Below the pieces are notes generated by a model. That model was not told the origin of the DNA and ran no database searches. It saw only the letters and a list, made by a program, of their open reading frames with translations. Source: Congeria kusceri (Eukaryota; Mollusca; Bivalvia; Myida; Dreissenidae). From it: 64,000 nt of DNA. Below, in pieces: positions 1 to 9,851 of this stretch (within the stretch, counting starts at the first letter, position 1; the number at the start of each line of letters is the position of its first letter). A program made the position numbers and the translations under genes. The stretch covers positions 17,468,980 to 17,532,979 of the forward strand of contig CM051034.1 in NCBI GenBank assembly GCA_027627225.1. The letters run 5' to 3'.

Positions 1-349
1 TGAAATTGTAAAATATATATTTGCACACGGTGTATCAGGCTTTTGCAAAATTAAATAAGTGTTGTTATTTTGAAAATACGTCATTCAAAGTGATGTTTAA
101 GTTGGTTATAAACGACATTTATTTGTAACGTGTACTTTACTTTAAAATGTTGCCATGGATATGACGATAAGAAATTCTTGATTTACGATAGCTTGTTTAT
201 AGGCATGTGCAGATCGAAGCCATCCTGCTCCATACTTTTCAAAAATATTTGTTTGTTTTGTACTTGCTTTATGTGTTAGTGTATCATTCATTTTAAATCA
301 CGCAAATTACTGGTAACATTAGTATAATGGAAAGTATTCTGTCTTAAAG

Positions 350-496
350 ATTGGAACCACTATGCATCCGCCAGAAATACCAGATGAAGTCGATCCAGTG
401 TTGAAGGACGTCATGGTGAGATGTCTCCTGATCGAGAGAGACAAACGCCGCACGGCAAGGGAGCTTCTGGAAAACTTAATGATTGTGGACACGTAG
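350..496 (+). CDS. Protein kinase, 3'-terminal coding exon (partial gene)
   Basis: An open frame of 48 codons and a TAG follows a plausible acceptor (TCTTAAAG before ATTGGAACC, phase 0). It reads IGTT-MHPPEIPDEVDPVLKD and then VMVRCLLIERDKRRTAREL, which matches the end of the kinase C-lobe: the substrate-side 'PxIP' segment, a helix ending in a Cys-Leu pair, and subdomain XI with its conserved Arg in D-K-R-x-T-A. The pattern is closest to STE-type kinases (MAP3K/STE20), where the usual text is 'L..CL..DP..RPTA.ELL'; the Pro of RPTA is Arg here. A polyadenylation signal AATAAA lies at 664-669. All upstream exons lie outside the window, so the exact kinase cannot be named. The exon reads the same way as none of the adjacent glycine-rich gene 1 (minus), so the two are convergent. 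Confident that it is kinase coding sequence; the subfamily is inference. Confidence 0.72.
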   Translation: MGTTMHPPEIPDEVDPVLKDVMVRCLLIERDKRRTARELLENLMIVDT

Positions 497-1440
497 TATG
501 CACCCCTACATTAGTGCGCAGCACTTTGAATGTGGCGTGTGGGAATCGAACGGATGGAATGGATATATGTGTATTTCATAATCATGTTATGTGTTTGTTT
601 GTATGCGTGGTAATGCTAAGACAGTATGTATGATCAATCCAAACAAAAATGTGTAAAAAACAAAATAAAAATAAACAAAAAAAAGATAAAATAAAATAGT
701 AATTAAAAAGCAAATTGCATAATTTATAATGAATTCATACATGTTTTATCAAAATAAGTATTTGCGTTTGATTTCGTGATGTTCCGGTCATATCATTCGC
801 AGGTTTGTCGAGTTTGGTTCAGACATTTTAGCTGATATACTCAACAGTTCTTATTATGAGACAATAATTAATGCAAATAGCTAGCAATGATTTTGTTCCA
901 TTTGAAATATCATCTATGACTACGTTCTAATTGTTAATTCTTTATTTTGTAAATTATGAAAATGAGATGGTTTGTTTTTTTGGCATATTTAAATTTTTCA
1001 TCTCTGAAAAAATGTTATGCACGTGCCTATGGTGCCTAAAGGAAGCTACGCCCATGCCCGCACTCTTCTCTTTTTTATTTTGACATTCATATTTCTGACA
1101 TATGTTGTTAGTTTGCCTATTAAAAGAGGACAATGAGCGTAAATATGTTAACTTTAATGCCTACATAATAAACTTACACTTTTTTAAATAATACTGTACA
1201 AATGTTGGTATGGTACATAATCACATTCATGCTTGTTCATGAATAAATGGAAGTGCGAAACAGTAATTCGTCTTAAGTCATACAGTTTTGTGACCATGTA
1301 AATGAGAACATCAAAAACCACTTTGTATAATATAATATGAAGACAATGCTCACAATTAGTTGTTGTTTGTGAAGTGGAGCACCAAGCGCGAACCTTGCCA
1401 GATATGCATGAGCATCTTATTTTCAAATGTAAGAGAAGTT
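497..1440. other. Kinase 3'UTR and AT-rich intergenic DNA
   Basis: 3' untranslated sequence of the kinase exon up to about 690 (AATAAA at 664-669 in an A-rich stretch), followed by AT-rich DNA in which I see no gene, RNA or clear repeat. Confidence 0.5.
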
Positions 1441-1444
1441 ATGG

Positions 1445-1845
1445 TCGAAGTTAAGCACTGATTACACATGGCTGTCCTTTTGAAGTGACTAAATCAACCT
1501 CCACACGGAGATCACTTATTACACATGGCAGTCCGTTTGAAGTGACTCAATCAACCTCCACAAGGAGATCTGATTGGTACCAAGAATAGCTCGTATCAAA
1601 TCCCTGCCGGCACCAACTTTCACGTGACCATAGTCTTATCACATCGTGTAAATTAAAAAAATGGACATCTCTTTTTGTTTTTAAGTTTAACTCTCAGTAT
1701 ATGCGCCTGGAACAATAATACAATATGTGTAAGTGATTTTAATAACACAATAATTATAAAGTAGTAATCTTCTAAAAATATATCCTTCAAAATCTGGAAC
1801 TTAGGGGAAGTAACCGCTGAGAGAAGTTTGTGACTACATATAAAT
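1445..1845. repeat. Fragment of the foldback repeat family, with internal direct repeat
   Basis: Two direct copies of a roughly 60-bp segment (CACATGGCNGTCC ... AATCAACCTCCACA) are followed by the family core (TCACGTGACCATAG) and an end GGGGAAGTAACCGCTGAGAG. The same core and end occur at 18653-19125 and in the complete foldback element at 31727-32382. This copy looks like one arm only. Confidence 0.6.
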
Positions 1846-2331
1846 CACCTGACATGCTAGCTTTTCGTAGTGGGTACTTCCCCTAGGCGGCTTACAGTAC
1901 CCACTGCCACCAACAAGAAAACCTTCCAGTTCTGCAACGATTGTTTTGTCGTTTTTTTTCACAGAACTACCTATAAATATTGCATTATTATTCTAGATAC
2001 ATACACTTGTATATTGAAAGATGATCAGTGGCTGCGCCACTCGTGAAAATATCATTTTCTATGAACACTCGTGAAATAAACTACGATCTTACACCGAAAT
2101 CAACAAATATCTTCTATATCACGCGTGTATTCAAACAAGATACAGCGAAGGCATCACGCAGATAGGAGAAATATTCAGCATATTTCCAGATTATTCACAA
2201 TAAATGTTCCAGTTTAAACCTAAAACAATTCTCTATTTTCTTTATATATCTATTATCTGAAAATAATAACCTTTAAAACTAATGAACATGCTATATTCAT
2301 CGCTTGCGGAATATATAGAGGGTATTTGTTT

Positions 2332-2462
2332 GTTTCCGGTGTGATAACGCGTGATATCATATACCGCAAAGGGAGACAATTAATATTTTCATGAGCGCTT
2401 TTCACAATTTGTAAATTGTGTCCCTTTTCGGTGATGATATAACGCGTTATCACACCGAAAAC
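2332..2462. mobile_element. Small palindromic MITE
   Basis: About 130 bp with near-perfect inverted ends. The left arm reads TTTCCGGTGTGATAACGCG and the right arm is its inverse (CGCGTTATCACACCGAAAAC). Homology continues inward through AAGGGAGACAATT / AATTGTGTCCCTT. There is no coding capacity. The class is not assignable because no clear target duplication is visible. Confidence 0.6.
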
Positions 2463-3385
2463 AAACACATTTTCTTTTTATTTAATGCTTTATTAACCTT
2501 TGTTTTACATTTTATTGGAAAATATCACGGGAACCATAACGTCATGACGTCAAAATAATGACGTCATTTTGCAGTTTTGAGCCGGGCATCGATGACGGTC
2601 GGTTTCATTTACCGTATTAAATCGGGACCCAAAAAGTAGTCCCTCACTGTAAGTGATATAGGGATATATCAACTATCGATATTTCACTACTTAGCATTAA
2701 ATAAAAAGTGATATCTATTTTAAAAGCCACAATGGTCACGTGACATTTGTGCCAGGAGTTTGGATATTCCGTAGTTGTGTGTTCACAAAACAAGTTGAGT
2801 CTGATTTTCAGGTTGAAGATGAACTTGAGCCAGATATTACATGATCACTCTCATAAATGGCGTTCACTAAAAATATCGATCAATTGTAATTGCTGGTCAA
2901 ATATTTATTCTACCCTTTCGCGTACATTTTCTAGTTGAAGATTTGTGCTAAACATAACACACATTCATGCTTATTTAACCTTGAAAAAAAGTTATTTCAA
3001 AAGTGAAATATTTTGTGAATCGGCTCAGTTGAGCTGTAAGATCAAGATCAGCTAAGATTGATATTGAAGTTTATCCTGTGTGAACACAGGGCCAGTGCGA
3101 TTTCACCAAATATCAAAATGCTGTGCAATACATGTACATTGCCAGCACTTGGATTAGAATTCCCATGCATTTTATATGTATTATATGATCTTTTTCATAA
3201 ACGGTCAATAAGGGATCTATTTGCATACTTGAAAACGAAGCGGATCAGTTTCCAGTGGCCACACTTTTCGCTTCCAGACGGAGATCCGATGCATGCCAAC
3301 GCGTCATGTTCAAGGACGGTTAAAGAGACTTTATATATAGCCTTCAAAATCAAATTCTAACATCACAAGCGCAGAGTTTTATATA
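2463..3385. other. Intergenic, no gene seen
   Basis: AT-rich DNA with CRE-like TGACGTCA palindromes near 2543-2570 (GTCATGACGTC, ATGACGTCATTTTG). A 100-codon open stretch at 3058-3360 shows no recognisable domain or splice support and I do not call it. Confidence 0.4.
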
Positions 3386-3690
3386 GACAAAGAACACAAT
3401 TCACCGTTGTTAAGCTACCAATAAACAACCAGAAAAAATAGCTCCGAAGCTGTAAAATATAGTTCAGATGGAAATGGCAGAAAATGTAGTCAGGTCATGT
3501 TAGAATCGAAATAATTTTCGTATTACCGTTTTTTATCAGCTAATAAACAACGATTTGTGGTTCTGATGCGGAATATTAAACCACTTGGGCTAACGCCGTT
3601 GTGGTTTAATTACTATGCATCAGAACTCGAAATGTTTGTTTAATAGCCGATAAACAACTATAAATCGAAAATTATTTCTTAAATGATTTT
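3386..3690. mobile_element. Palindromic MITE, TTTATCGGC family, copy 1
   Basis: Inverted arms CGAAATAATTTTCG...TTTATCAGCTAATAAACAA and TTGTTTAATAGCCGATAAAC...CGAAAATTATTT flank a spacer holding inverted GTTCTGATGCG/CGCATCAGAAC-like words. An extended left part (GTTGTTAAGCTACCAATAAAC) is shared with copies at 6925-7365 (reverse orientation) and 44058-44372. Confidence 0.6.
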
Positions 3691-4108
3691 ACAAAATGAA
3701 TGTATACTAATATTCCGAAGTGGTTAAATCTACTATGATTCAGTATATAGAGTCAAAATCATAAAACAATAAAACTAAGATGAATAATTTGTGTAAAATA
3801 AAAATAGTGTCTTCTAAATGTTAACAAAGGCTAAAAAGAAGGGTCGCTTTTTAAGCCTTGTTTATATTTTGTATATAATTAATGCGATTTGTATTTTATA
3901 TTCGCAAATTAAAGTTGTGTATTATTTTAACTTTATATTCTTTAAACTTTATCTTTATTGACAAGACGGACTCCTCTTAGTGATGTTCTTAATGTAATAT
4001 GTTTGGGATGTTGCAGCTGCTGCTGCTGCTGTTGATGATGATGATAAAGACAACAGGGATGAAAATGACGACAACGATGATTAATAAACATTACATAAAT
4101 TAAATCCA
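3691..4108. other. Intergenic, with a CTG/GAT simple repeat
   Basis: No gene seen. A simple-repeat tract at 4017-4083 can be read on the plus strand as an Ala-run followed by an Asp/Asn-rich tail and a stop, directly preceded by TTGCAG, but nothing else supports an exon. Confidence 0.4.
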
Positions 4109-4114
4109 TTTATT
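4109..4114 (-). promoter_or_regulatory. Polyadenylation signal of gene 1
   Basis: AATAAA on the minus strand, about 180 nt downstream of the gene 1 stop. Genes 2, 4 and 6 have the same signal 130-250 nt after their stops. Confidence 0.5.
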
Positions 4115-4292
4115 TGTGTAGATTTCACTGACTCGAAATTAAATGTTTGATTAGCACTAAGTTATTAAATATGCACATCTATAAAATAAGTTTCTTATTC
4201 AGTATGACCGGATATGTAGTAGATCTCTTGCTGGATTCATCAACTGCAATCCGGATTTCTTCTGTTGTCTACTTTCTCATCACCGAACAAAA

Positions 4293-5368
4293 TTACTTCT
4301 TACCAAGCCGTTGTTCGTTTCTACCACCAAACCCCATTCCTTGATCAAGCCCACCTGGGATTCCCTGTCCGAATCCCAATTGGTTGCTCTGTCCGAATCT
4401 ACCTTGGTTGCCCTGTCCGAATCCGCCGTTCAAACCACCTTGAAAGTCTTGTCCGAAACCAATTTGGTTGCCCGGTCCGAATCCGCCGTTCACACCACCT
4501 TGAAAGCCTAGTCCGAATCCACCTTGGTCGCTTTGTCCGAATCCACCTAGAAATTCCTGTCCGAACCCGCCATTCGAACCACCTTGAAAGCCTTGCCCGA
4601 ATACACCTTGGTCGCCTTGTCCGAATCCCCATTGGTTGCCGGGTCCAAATCCACCTTGCAGTCCTTGTCCGATTCCATTATCAAACCCCCATTGGCTGCC
4701 CTGTCCGAATCCACCTGGAAAGCCCTGCACTAACCCATCTTGGTTGCCCTGTCCGAATCCCGTGTCAAAGCCCCATTGGTTGCCTTGCCCGAAACCACCT
4801 TGGCTGATTTGTCCGAACCCAACGGGGTTGCCCGGTCCGAATCCGCTTTGGCTGCCCGGTCCGAATCCACTTTGAAAGCCCTGCACTAACTCACCTTGGT
4901 TGCCCTGTCTGAATCCATTGTCTAATTCCCATTGGTTGCCTTGCCCGAAAGCACTGATGTGTCCGAATCCACCGGTGTTACCCGATCCGAATCCAAGTGG
5001 GTTGCTCTGTCCGACTCCAGTGCCGAATTCTGTTTCACAAGAGACACATAATTGGAATGCAAATTATATGTTCAATCCAGAAATAAAACTTAAGTTTGAC
5101 GACGTTTCACACGTACGATAATGTAAAATTTAGTCAACTGAACATAACTCTTAAGAAATACTAGTATCGCAAATATACCACCAAAACTAAGATTTCATTA
5201 AGTATTGATATTGAACGTGAAATCAGAAAAGTACTGAATCAAGTGGATTATTTAAATACCTATATTTCCGTTAAAACCCGGCAATCCATTCCCAACCCCA
5301 CGGGAACGATCAAACTGGGCGTTGGCGGCCAGCGCCCCTAGCACTACGATGACTACAATCTGCAACAT
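4293..5368 (-). CDS. Gene 1: secreted Gly/Phe/Gln/Asn-rich repetitive protein
   Basis: Two coding exons, 5368-5260 and 5029-4293, joined in phase 1, give 281 residues. Exon 1 starts with ATG 2 nt after an acceptor (TTCTGTTGCAG|CCATG) and encodes a signal peptide MLQIVVIVVLGALAANAQ, with cleavage expected after ANA. The mature chain begins FDRSRGVGNGLPGFNGN. Exon 2 encodes about 20 imperfect repeats of the type GFGQGNQ-x-GFG(P/Q)G, with Trp in GNQWGF repeats, and ends with a basic tail RNEQRLGKK. Donor (ATAG|GTATTT) and acceptor (GAAACAG|AATTC) are good and keep the frame. The role, an extracellular structural polymer of shell or byssus, is inferred from secretion and composition; no catalytic domain is present. 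It differs from its neighbours in using Phe/Gln/Asn instead of Tyr/Lys/Ser, so it is a divergent member. Confidence 0.8.
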
Positions 5369-5573
5369 GGCTGCAACAGAACAAAAAGGTTTAGATTTGA
5401 TATTTAATAGTTTAAAATACTTTACTTAAATTGTACATACATATAATTATTGTGTGTATATTATGCTATATGAAATGATATACCGCATATACGAGAAACA
5501 ACGTATAAATGAGAACATAGTCAAACTTAATTGTTTGTGTAAAATTAATTAAAACAACGCAAGACAGCTCATG

Positions 5574-5613
5574 CCCCCCCGCCCCCCCTCCCCGTCCCCC
5601 CCCGTCCCCCCCC
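5574..5613. repeat. Poly-C tract
   Basis: Interrupted runs of 6-9 C over about 40 bp (G-runs on the minus strand, the coding strand of gene 1), inside the 5'UTR intron of gene 1. It could form a G-quadruplex in the transcript. Confidence 0.7.
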
Positions 5614-5817
5614 CTATGTTTAAAAAATCATAATATGACAATGTGCCCAATCTCCGAGTACTAAGAATCCTGAACAACAATCCTGATTTCAGACGAAGAT
5701 CCGGTACATTATCCATATGTCCAACGCACTCAGAAAATTTCACGCAAAACTGTTCATAACGTATTTGTCTAAAGTCGCAACAAAGTAAACAGACAAACTA
5801 ACGGAGATAATATGTTT

Positions 5818-6074
5818 CGTGTCGTGGGAAAATCGAACTTAGTGCATGTGCGTAAAGTGTCGTCCCGGATTAGCATGTGCACTTCGCACAGGCTAATCCG
5901 GGACGACACTTTCCGCTTTTATGGTATTTTTTGTTTGAAGAAAGTCGCTTCTAAACATAATTCCACTGTAGGCGGAATGTGCCGTCCCGGATTAGCCTGT
6001 GCAGACTGCACAGGCTAATCCGGGACGACATTTTAAGCACATGCATTTAGCCCAGTTTTTCCACGACGCGCCTC
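5818..6074. mobile_element. Palindromic GAGGCGTGTC element, copy 1
   Basis: Inverted ends CGTGTCGTGGGAAAATC / TTTTTCCACGACGCGCCTC enclose two sub-palindromes of GTGTCGTCCCGGATTAGC around short GTGCAGACTGCAC-type loops. It is non-coding. It sits in the 5'UTR intron of gene 1. Other copies are at 6586-6767 (shortened), 23938-24208, 42063-42332, 52806-53076 and 63560-63829. Confidence 0.75.
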
Positions 6075-6240
6075 ATATATATCATAATATACATGCTTCT
6101 ACGTACAGGTACATCATATTATAAGAAATGCTTTTTTTATTAGAATGTATAAGGCTTATCACTACGGTATACGTATTTTTACCAGCAATGCTATTCATTA
6201 TAATGTTTAAAGCTTATTATATAAAACACATATAACTTAC

Positions 6241-6375
6241 TTGTTCGAGGTGTCCACGAAGAAAGAAAAGCCCAGACAGGTGATCTGCTTATGTCTTACG
6301 TATACGTTAACGTTTCCGTTATACGCCGTCTAAACCAACCATTAATTCACGTAACGACATTGGACAAGGAAATGA
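6241..6375 (-). promoter_or_regulatory. Gene 1 promoter and untranslated leader exon
   Basis: On the minus strand a donor CAA|GTAAGTTATA ends a leader exon at 6241. A TATA-like TATACGTA lies at 6297-6304, 56-63 nt before the donor, the same spacing as in genes 2, 3 and 4. Upstream is CACGTAACGACATTGGACAA, matching the gene 3 promoter (CGTAACGCTTGGACAAG). Confidence 0.55.
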
Positions 6376-6585
6376 TGCCCTGGGCCTAGCGACATTTGAA
6401 CATTTAGTTTCGATCACCACGTGTTCAATATTTATTACTCATCCAGCAGTATACTGATTTTCTGTTTAAAGAGACTATTTTATGGGTTTTAAACGTTATG
6501 TTTTAAAGATTTAAATTAAAATGACTCATACAGTATAAGTATACAGTATAACGTGAGTGTATTGGCATTTATAAATATTACAAAT

Positions 6586-6767
6586 GAGGCGTATCGTGGG
6601 AAAATCGGGCTTAATACATGTGCGTAAAGTGTCGCCCCGGATTAGCCGCACAGGCTAATCCAGGCCGACACTTTTCGCTTTTGTGGCTTTTTCTGTTTCA
6701 AAGAAGTCTTCTCTAGATATAAATCCATTGCAGGCGGAAAGTGCCGTCCTGGATCAGCCTGTGCCTC
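6586..6767. mobile_element. Palindromic GAGGCGTGTC element, shortened copy
   Basis: Begins GAGGCGTATCGTGGG. It contains the GTGTCGCCCCGGATTAGC palindrome with its loop shortened, and stops at GATCAGCCTGTGCCTC without the right end seen in full copies. Confidence 0.65.
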
Positions 6768-6924
6768 AATTATAATTAAATTGAATGGTAGAGAATTCGT
6801 GAATTTGGAACAAACAACAACAATAATAACTAACAAAAGCTAGAAGAATAATGAAAAAAGTGCAGAAGTAAAATAATATGATTCCTACAGTCCAAACAAT
6901 GAAAGAAAACCTGTGATTATTTAA

Positions 6925-7365
6925 GAAATAAATTTCGATTTAGTGTTGTTTATCGGCTAATAAACAATGATTTAGAGTTCTGATGCGTATGAATTACTTG
7001 GTTTAATATACCGCAGCAGAACGACAAATCGTGGTATATTAGCCGATAAACAACGATAATGCGAAAATTATTTTGATTCTAACATAACATGAAAACTTTT
7101 TCTGCAATTACAATACGCACTATATTTAACAGTATCGGAACTATTTTTTCGGGTTGTTCGTTGGTAGTTTGTTTGTTTGTTTATTTGGATTTTTCGCCGT
7201 TTTTAACAGTATTTCAGTCATATCACGGCGGTCAGTTAACGTACTCACACTTTTCCTGGGCAAGCTTATCCGATCTAAGCGGTTTACCAGTACCAAGTGT
7301 ACATACTTACGCCAGTAACTGACAACTGCCCTGCTTGAATTGTTGGTAGCTTAACAACGCTGAAT
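6925..7365. mobile_element. TTTATCGGC-family MITE, inverted copy with altered interior
   Basis: Contains TGTTTATCGGCTAATAAACA, the inverted GCCGATAAACAACGATAATG and CGAAAATTATTTTGATTCTA. The distal part (GTTGGTAGCTTAACAACG) is the reverse complement of the extended end of copy 1 at 3386-3690. The remainder of the interior differs. Confidence 0.5.
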
Positions 7366-9384
7366 GTGTTCGTTGTCAGTAGAATACTCTGTTAGAATTC
7401 ACATTGGTTTTTGTTGCCATAAAGTGACCAGTATTAAACGCGATTTACTTACGTTTAGTACTAACCGTTTTTATTTATAATGTCAGTTATTTATGAATTA
7501 GTGCATCATGTTGTTTTCTTAAAAGACAAAGCAACCATAACACTTTATTCATTATTACAATGAGTATTCAGGTCCGATGAAAAGTGGTATATTGACGTAT
7601 GTACATTATATTAACAAATTAATATATCGCATTCTCTAATATATTTAATTCACTGACTTTTATTGTATCCCTTGTCAATGTTATGAATGCCAGACTTAAT
7701 AAAACAAATGCTGAGTGTGTACGTGTGTGTGTGTGTGTAAAGGGAGGGGGGGGGGGGGGGCAGGGGATGTACAAAACTAGTTTGTTTAACACAATAATCA
7801 GCTATGCTTCGCCTATTTAAATATTTAAATTTTGTGACAGCAAAATCAATAATACATCTAAGACTACACCAAATTGAATACTTGTTCATTGGATATTTTT
7901 TGGGGGGGGGGGGGGGGAATTTTGGAGCGAGCGCGCGCAAAAAAATATTTTTTCAATTTTGGTGCGAGCGCATAATTTTCACTAATTTAAAGATATAAAA
8001 ATAAGTATTTTTGCATTGAACATGAGAATTTAAAGTAATTAATGTATACGACAATGAACCTTGAGATAAACAGACCTAACATAAGATCTCTTAATACCGA
8101 AAGTGTTCAAAGATTAACAAATATCAATGAACAGTTCATTCATGCATTTATTCATTTATAAACTTGTTCAGAATTTAAATGAAAAATGAAAGCACTTATA
8201 TCGTGTCCAATTGTCATTTTTTGGATAAGAGAAATTAAACCATTTTGAAATGTAAATTATATTCAAGTTCAAAATAAAAACAAAAATAATATGGCATCTT
8301 ATTATTGGAAGTCTCGTCTGGTAGCGATTGTTTTACCCTTAGGATATAATAATCGTGAAAATTTGCCTAGGTTTTGGTGCATATTCCTAAAATGGAAAAT
8401 GCGTTATTTTTAATGCAGATCGTGATTTTCTTTCGAGGGTGTGTCGCTGAGCCAATCAAATAACGTTTATTTATAAGCCATATTATAATCTAAAATGTTG
8501 ACTGTAACAGTGTGATCCGTCGTTTATATGACTCGCTCCACAAAAAGACTCGCTCCACAAAATATATTCCACAAAAATATTTTCCTTTTTTTCATGGAGC
8601 GAGCGCAGAGCACTTTGCAAAACATATTTTTGTTTGAATTTGCCAAAAATCGGTGCCGTAATCCCGATAAAAATGACTTCAATTTGGTGTGACCTAACCA
8701 GCATTATACATTTCTTGTAAATACAATGTAGTATATTATCTAGAAACAAAACATGATATCCCATTAAACGAAATGAGGTGTTTTTTTTTCGAGGACACTG
8801 ATTTGCAATAACCTGTATTCAAAAGGTCGAGGATTCGTTTCGTGTTTGTATAGTTCTTGTTTAAATACTAGAGTACTAGCATTCTAGAGTCTATCTGCAT
8901 GCTTTATTGGAATTGTTCAACGTTTTTATCAGATTTTGTGTTTACTGCTAATTCGAAAGATTAGAAAAAAAACAACAACACACAAAACAATAATAACCAC
9001 ACTTTTGAGCAGACGAACTGATTATACGACGCATTTCTTGCATGCTGTACGTTTTTTTTCAAATGCCAATGTGTAAGAGCCGAAAAAGCATCGTCTTCGG
9101 TCAGAAATCATATATATGTGTATGTTATGTAATCATCCTAGTTACATTCATGCAGCTTAAAGTAAAAAACGTTGTTTTTAACAATATACCCTGCGGCGTG
9201 CTCTCGGTGATCGACATGTATTTCATACACGTAAAACATGCTTCGGTCGTTATAACTATGACGCTTGGCAGTTCTACTTATGATTATGTCAAAATGAAAT
9301 GTATGAAATGTATTGAAATTATTAGTTTAACATATGACACATGCATTCCAATGATACACGGGGTAGACACGTTACAACATTCTA
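7366..9384. other. Intergenic DNA with G-runs and short repeats
   Basis: No gene seen. G-runs lie at 7743-7760 and about 7902-7917. Related words GGAGCGAGCGC / GGTGCGAGCGC occur near 7922-7973 and 8595-8606, together with inverted CACCAAATTGAA/TTCAATTTGGTG, so parts of 7820-7975 and 8540-8720 are probably arms of one decayed inverted-repeat element. Confidence 0.4.
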
Positions 9385-9465
9385 TACACGTTGACGTAAC
9401 AAGAAACGTATAAAAACGTTGGTCTTTACTGCTGCAAACAAGCAGTCTTTGGAAATCTACACGAA
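9385..9465 (+). promoter_or_regulatory. Gene 2 promoter and leader exon
   Basis: TATAAAAA at 9409-9416 is preceded by ACACGTTGACGTAAC, a GACGTAAC motif. A short leader exon starts near 9438 and ends at 9465 before donor GTAAGTTG, 50-57 nt after the TATA box. The acceptor for this leader intron is TTGTATTACAG just before the start codon at 9852. Confidence 0.7.
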
Positions 9466-9851
9466 GTAAGTTGTCCTATAGTTTGTTATATTTATTCATA
9501 TATAAACTGATTCGTATAAAAATGTTTAACTCATAAGTATTGTAAATGCATTTATGAAACATCTATATTTAAATGAATAAGATGTGTTAGGATTTCCATT
9601 TAAACTTTTTAAATCAGTAATGTTGAATTGACGCTGTGAGATGATGTTAAGTCTAAAAATATTAACATTATATTGTTTTGATGTTAAGTGAGTCTTGAAA
9701 CTATTGACGCATGTTGTTTTGATATTAAGTCTTAATGCATGTATTAATTCATATTGGTTGAAAATTAAGCCCGAAACCTTATAATAGTAATACATGTTGA
9801 TTTTATATTAAGTCTGAAACCTATTAACACGTGTTGTGTTGTATTACAGCC

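Noticed and set aside
3058..3360. 100-codon plus-strand open frame
   Set aside because: No domain, no promoter, composition as expected for non-coding DNA; too weak to call.
9042..9413. 123-codon plus-strand open frame
   Set aside because: It overlaps the promoter and TATA box of gene 2, is AT-rich and has no recognisable domain.
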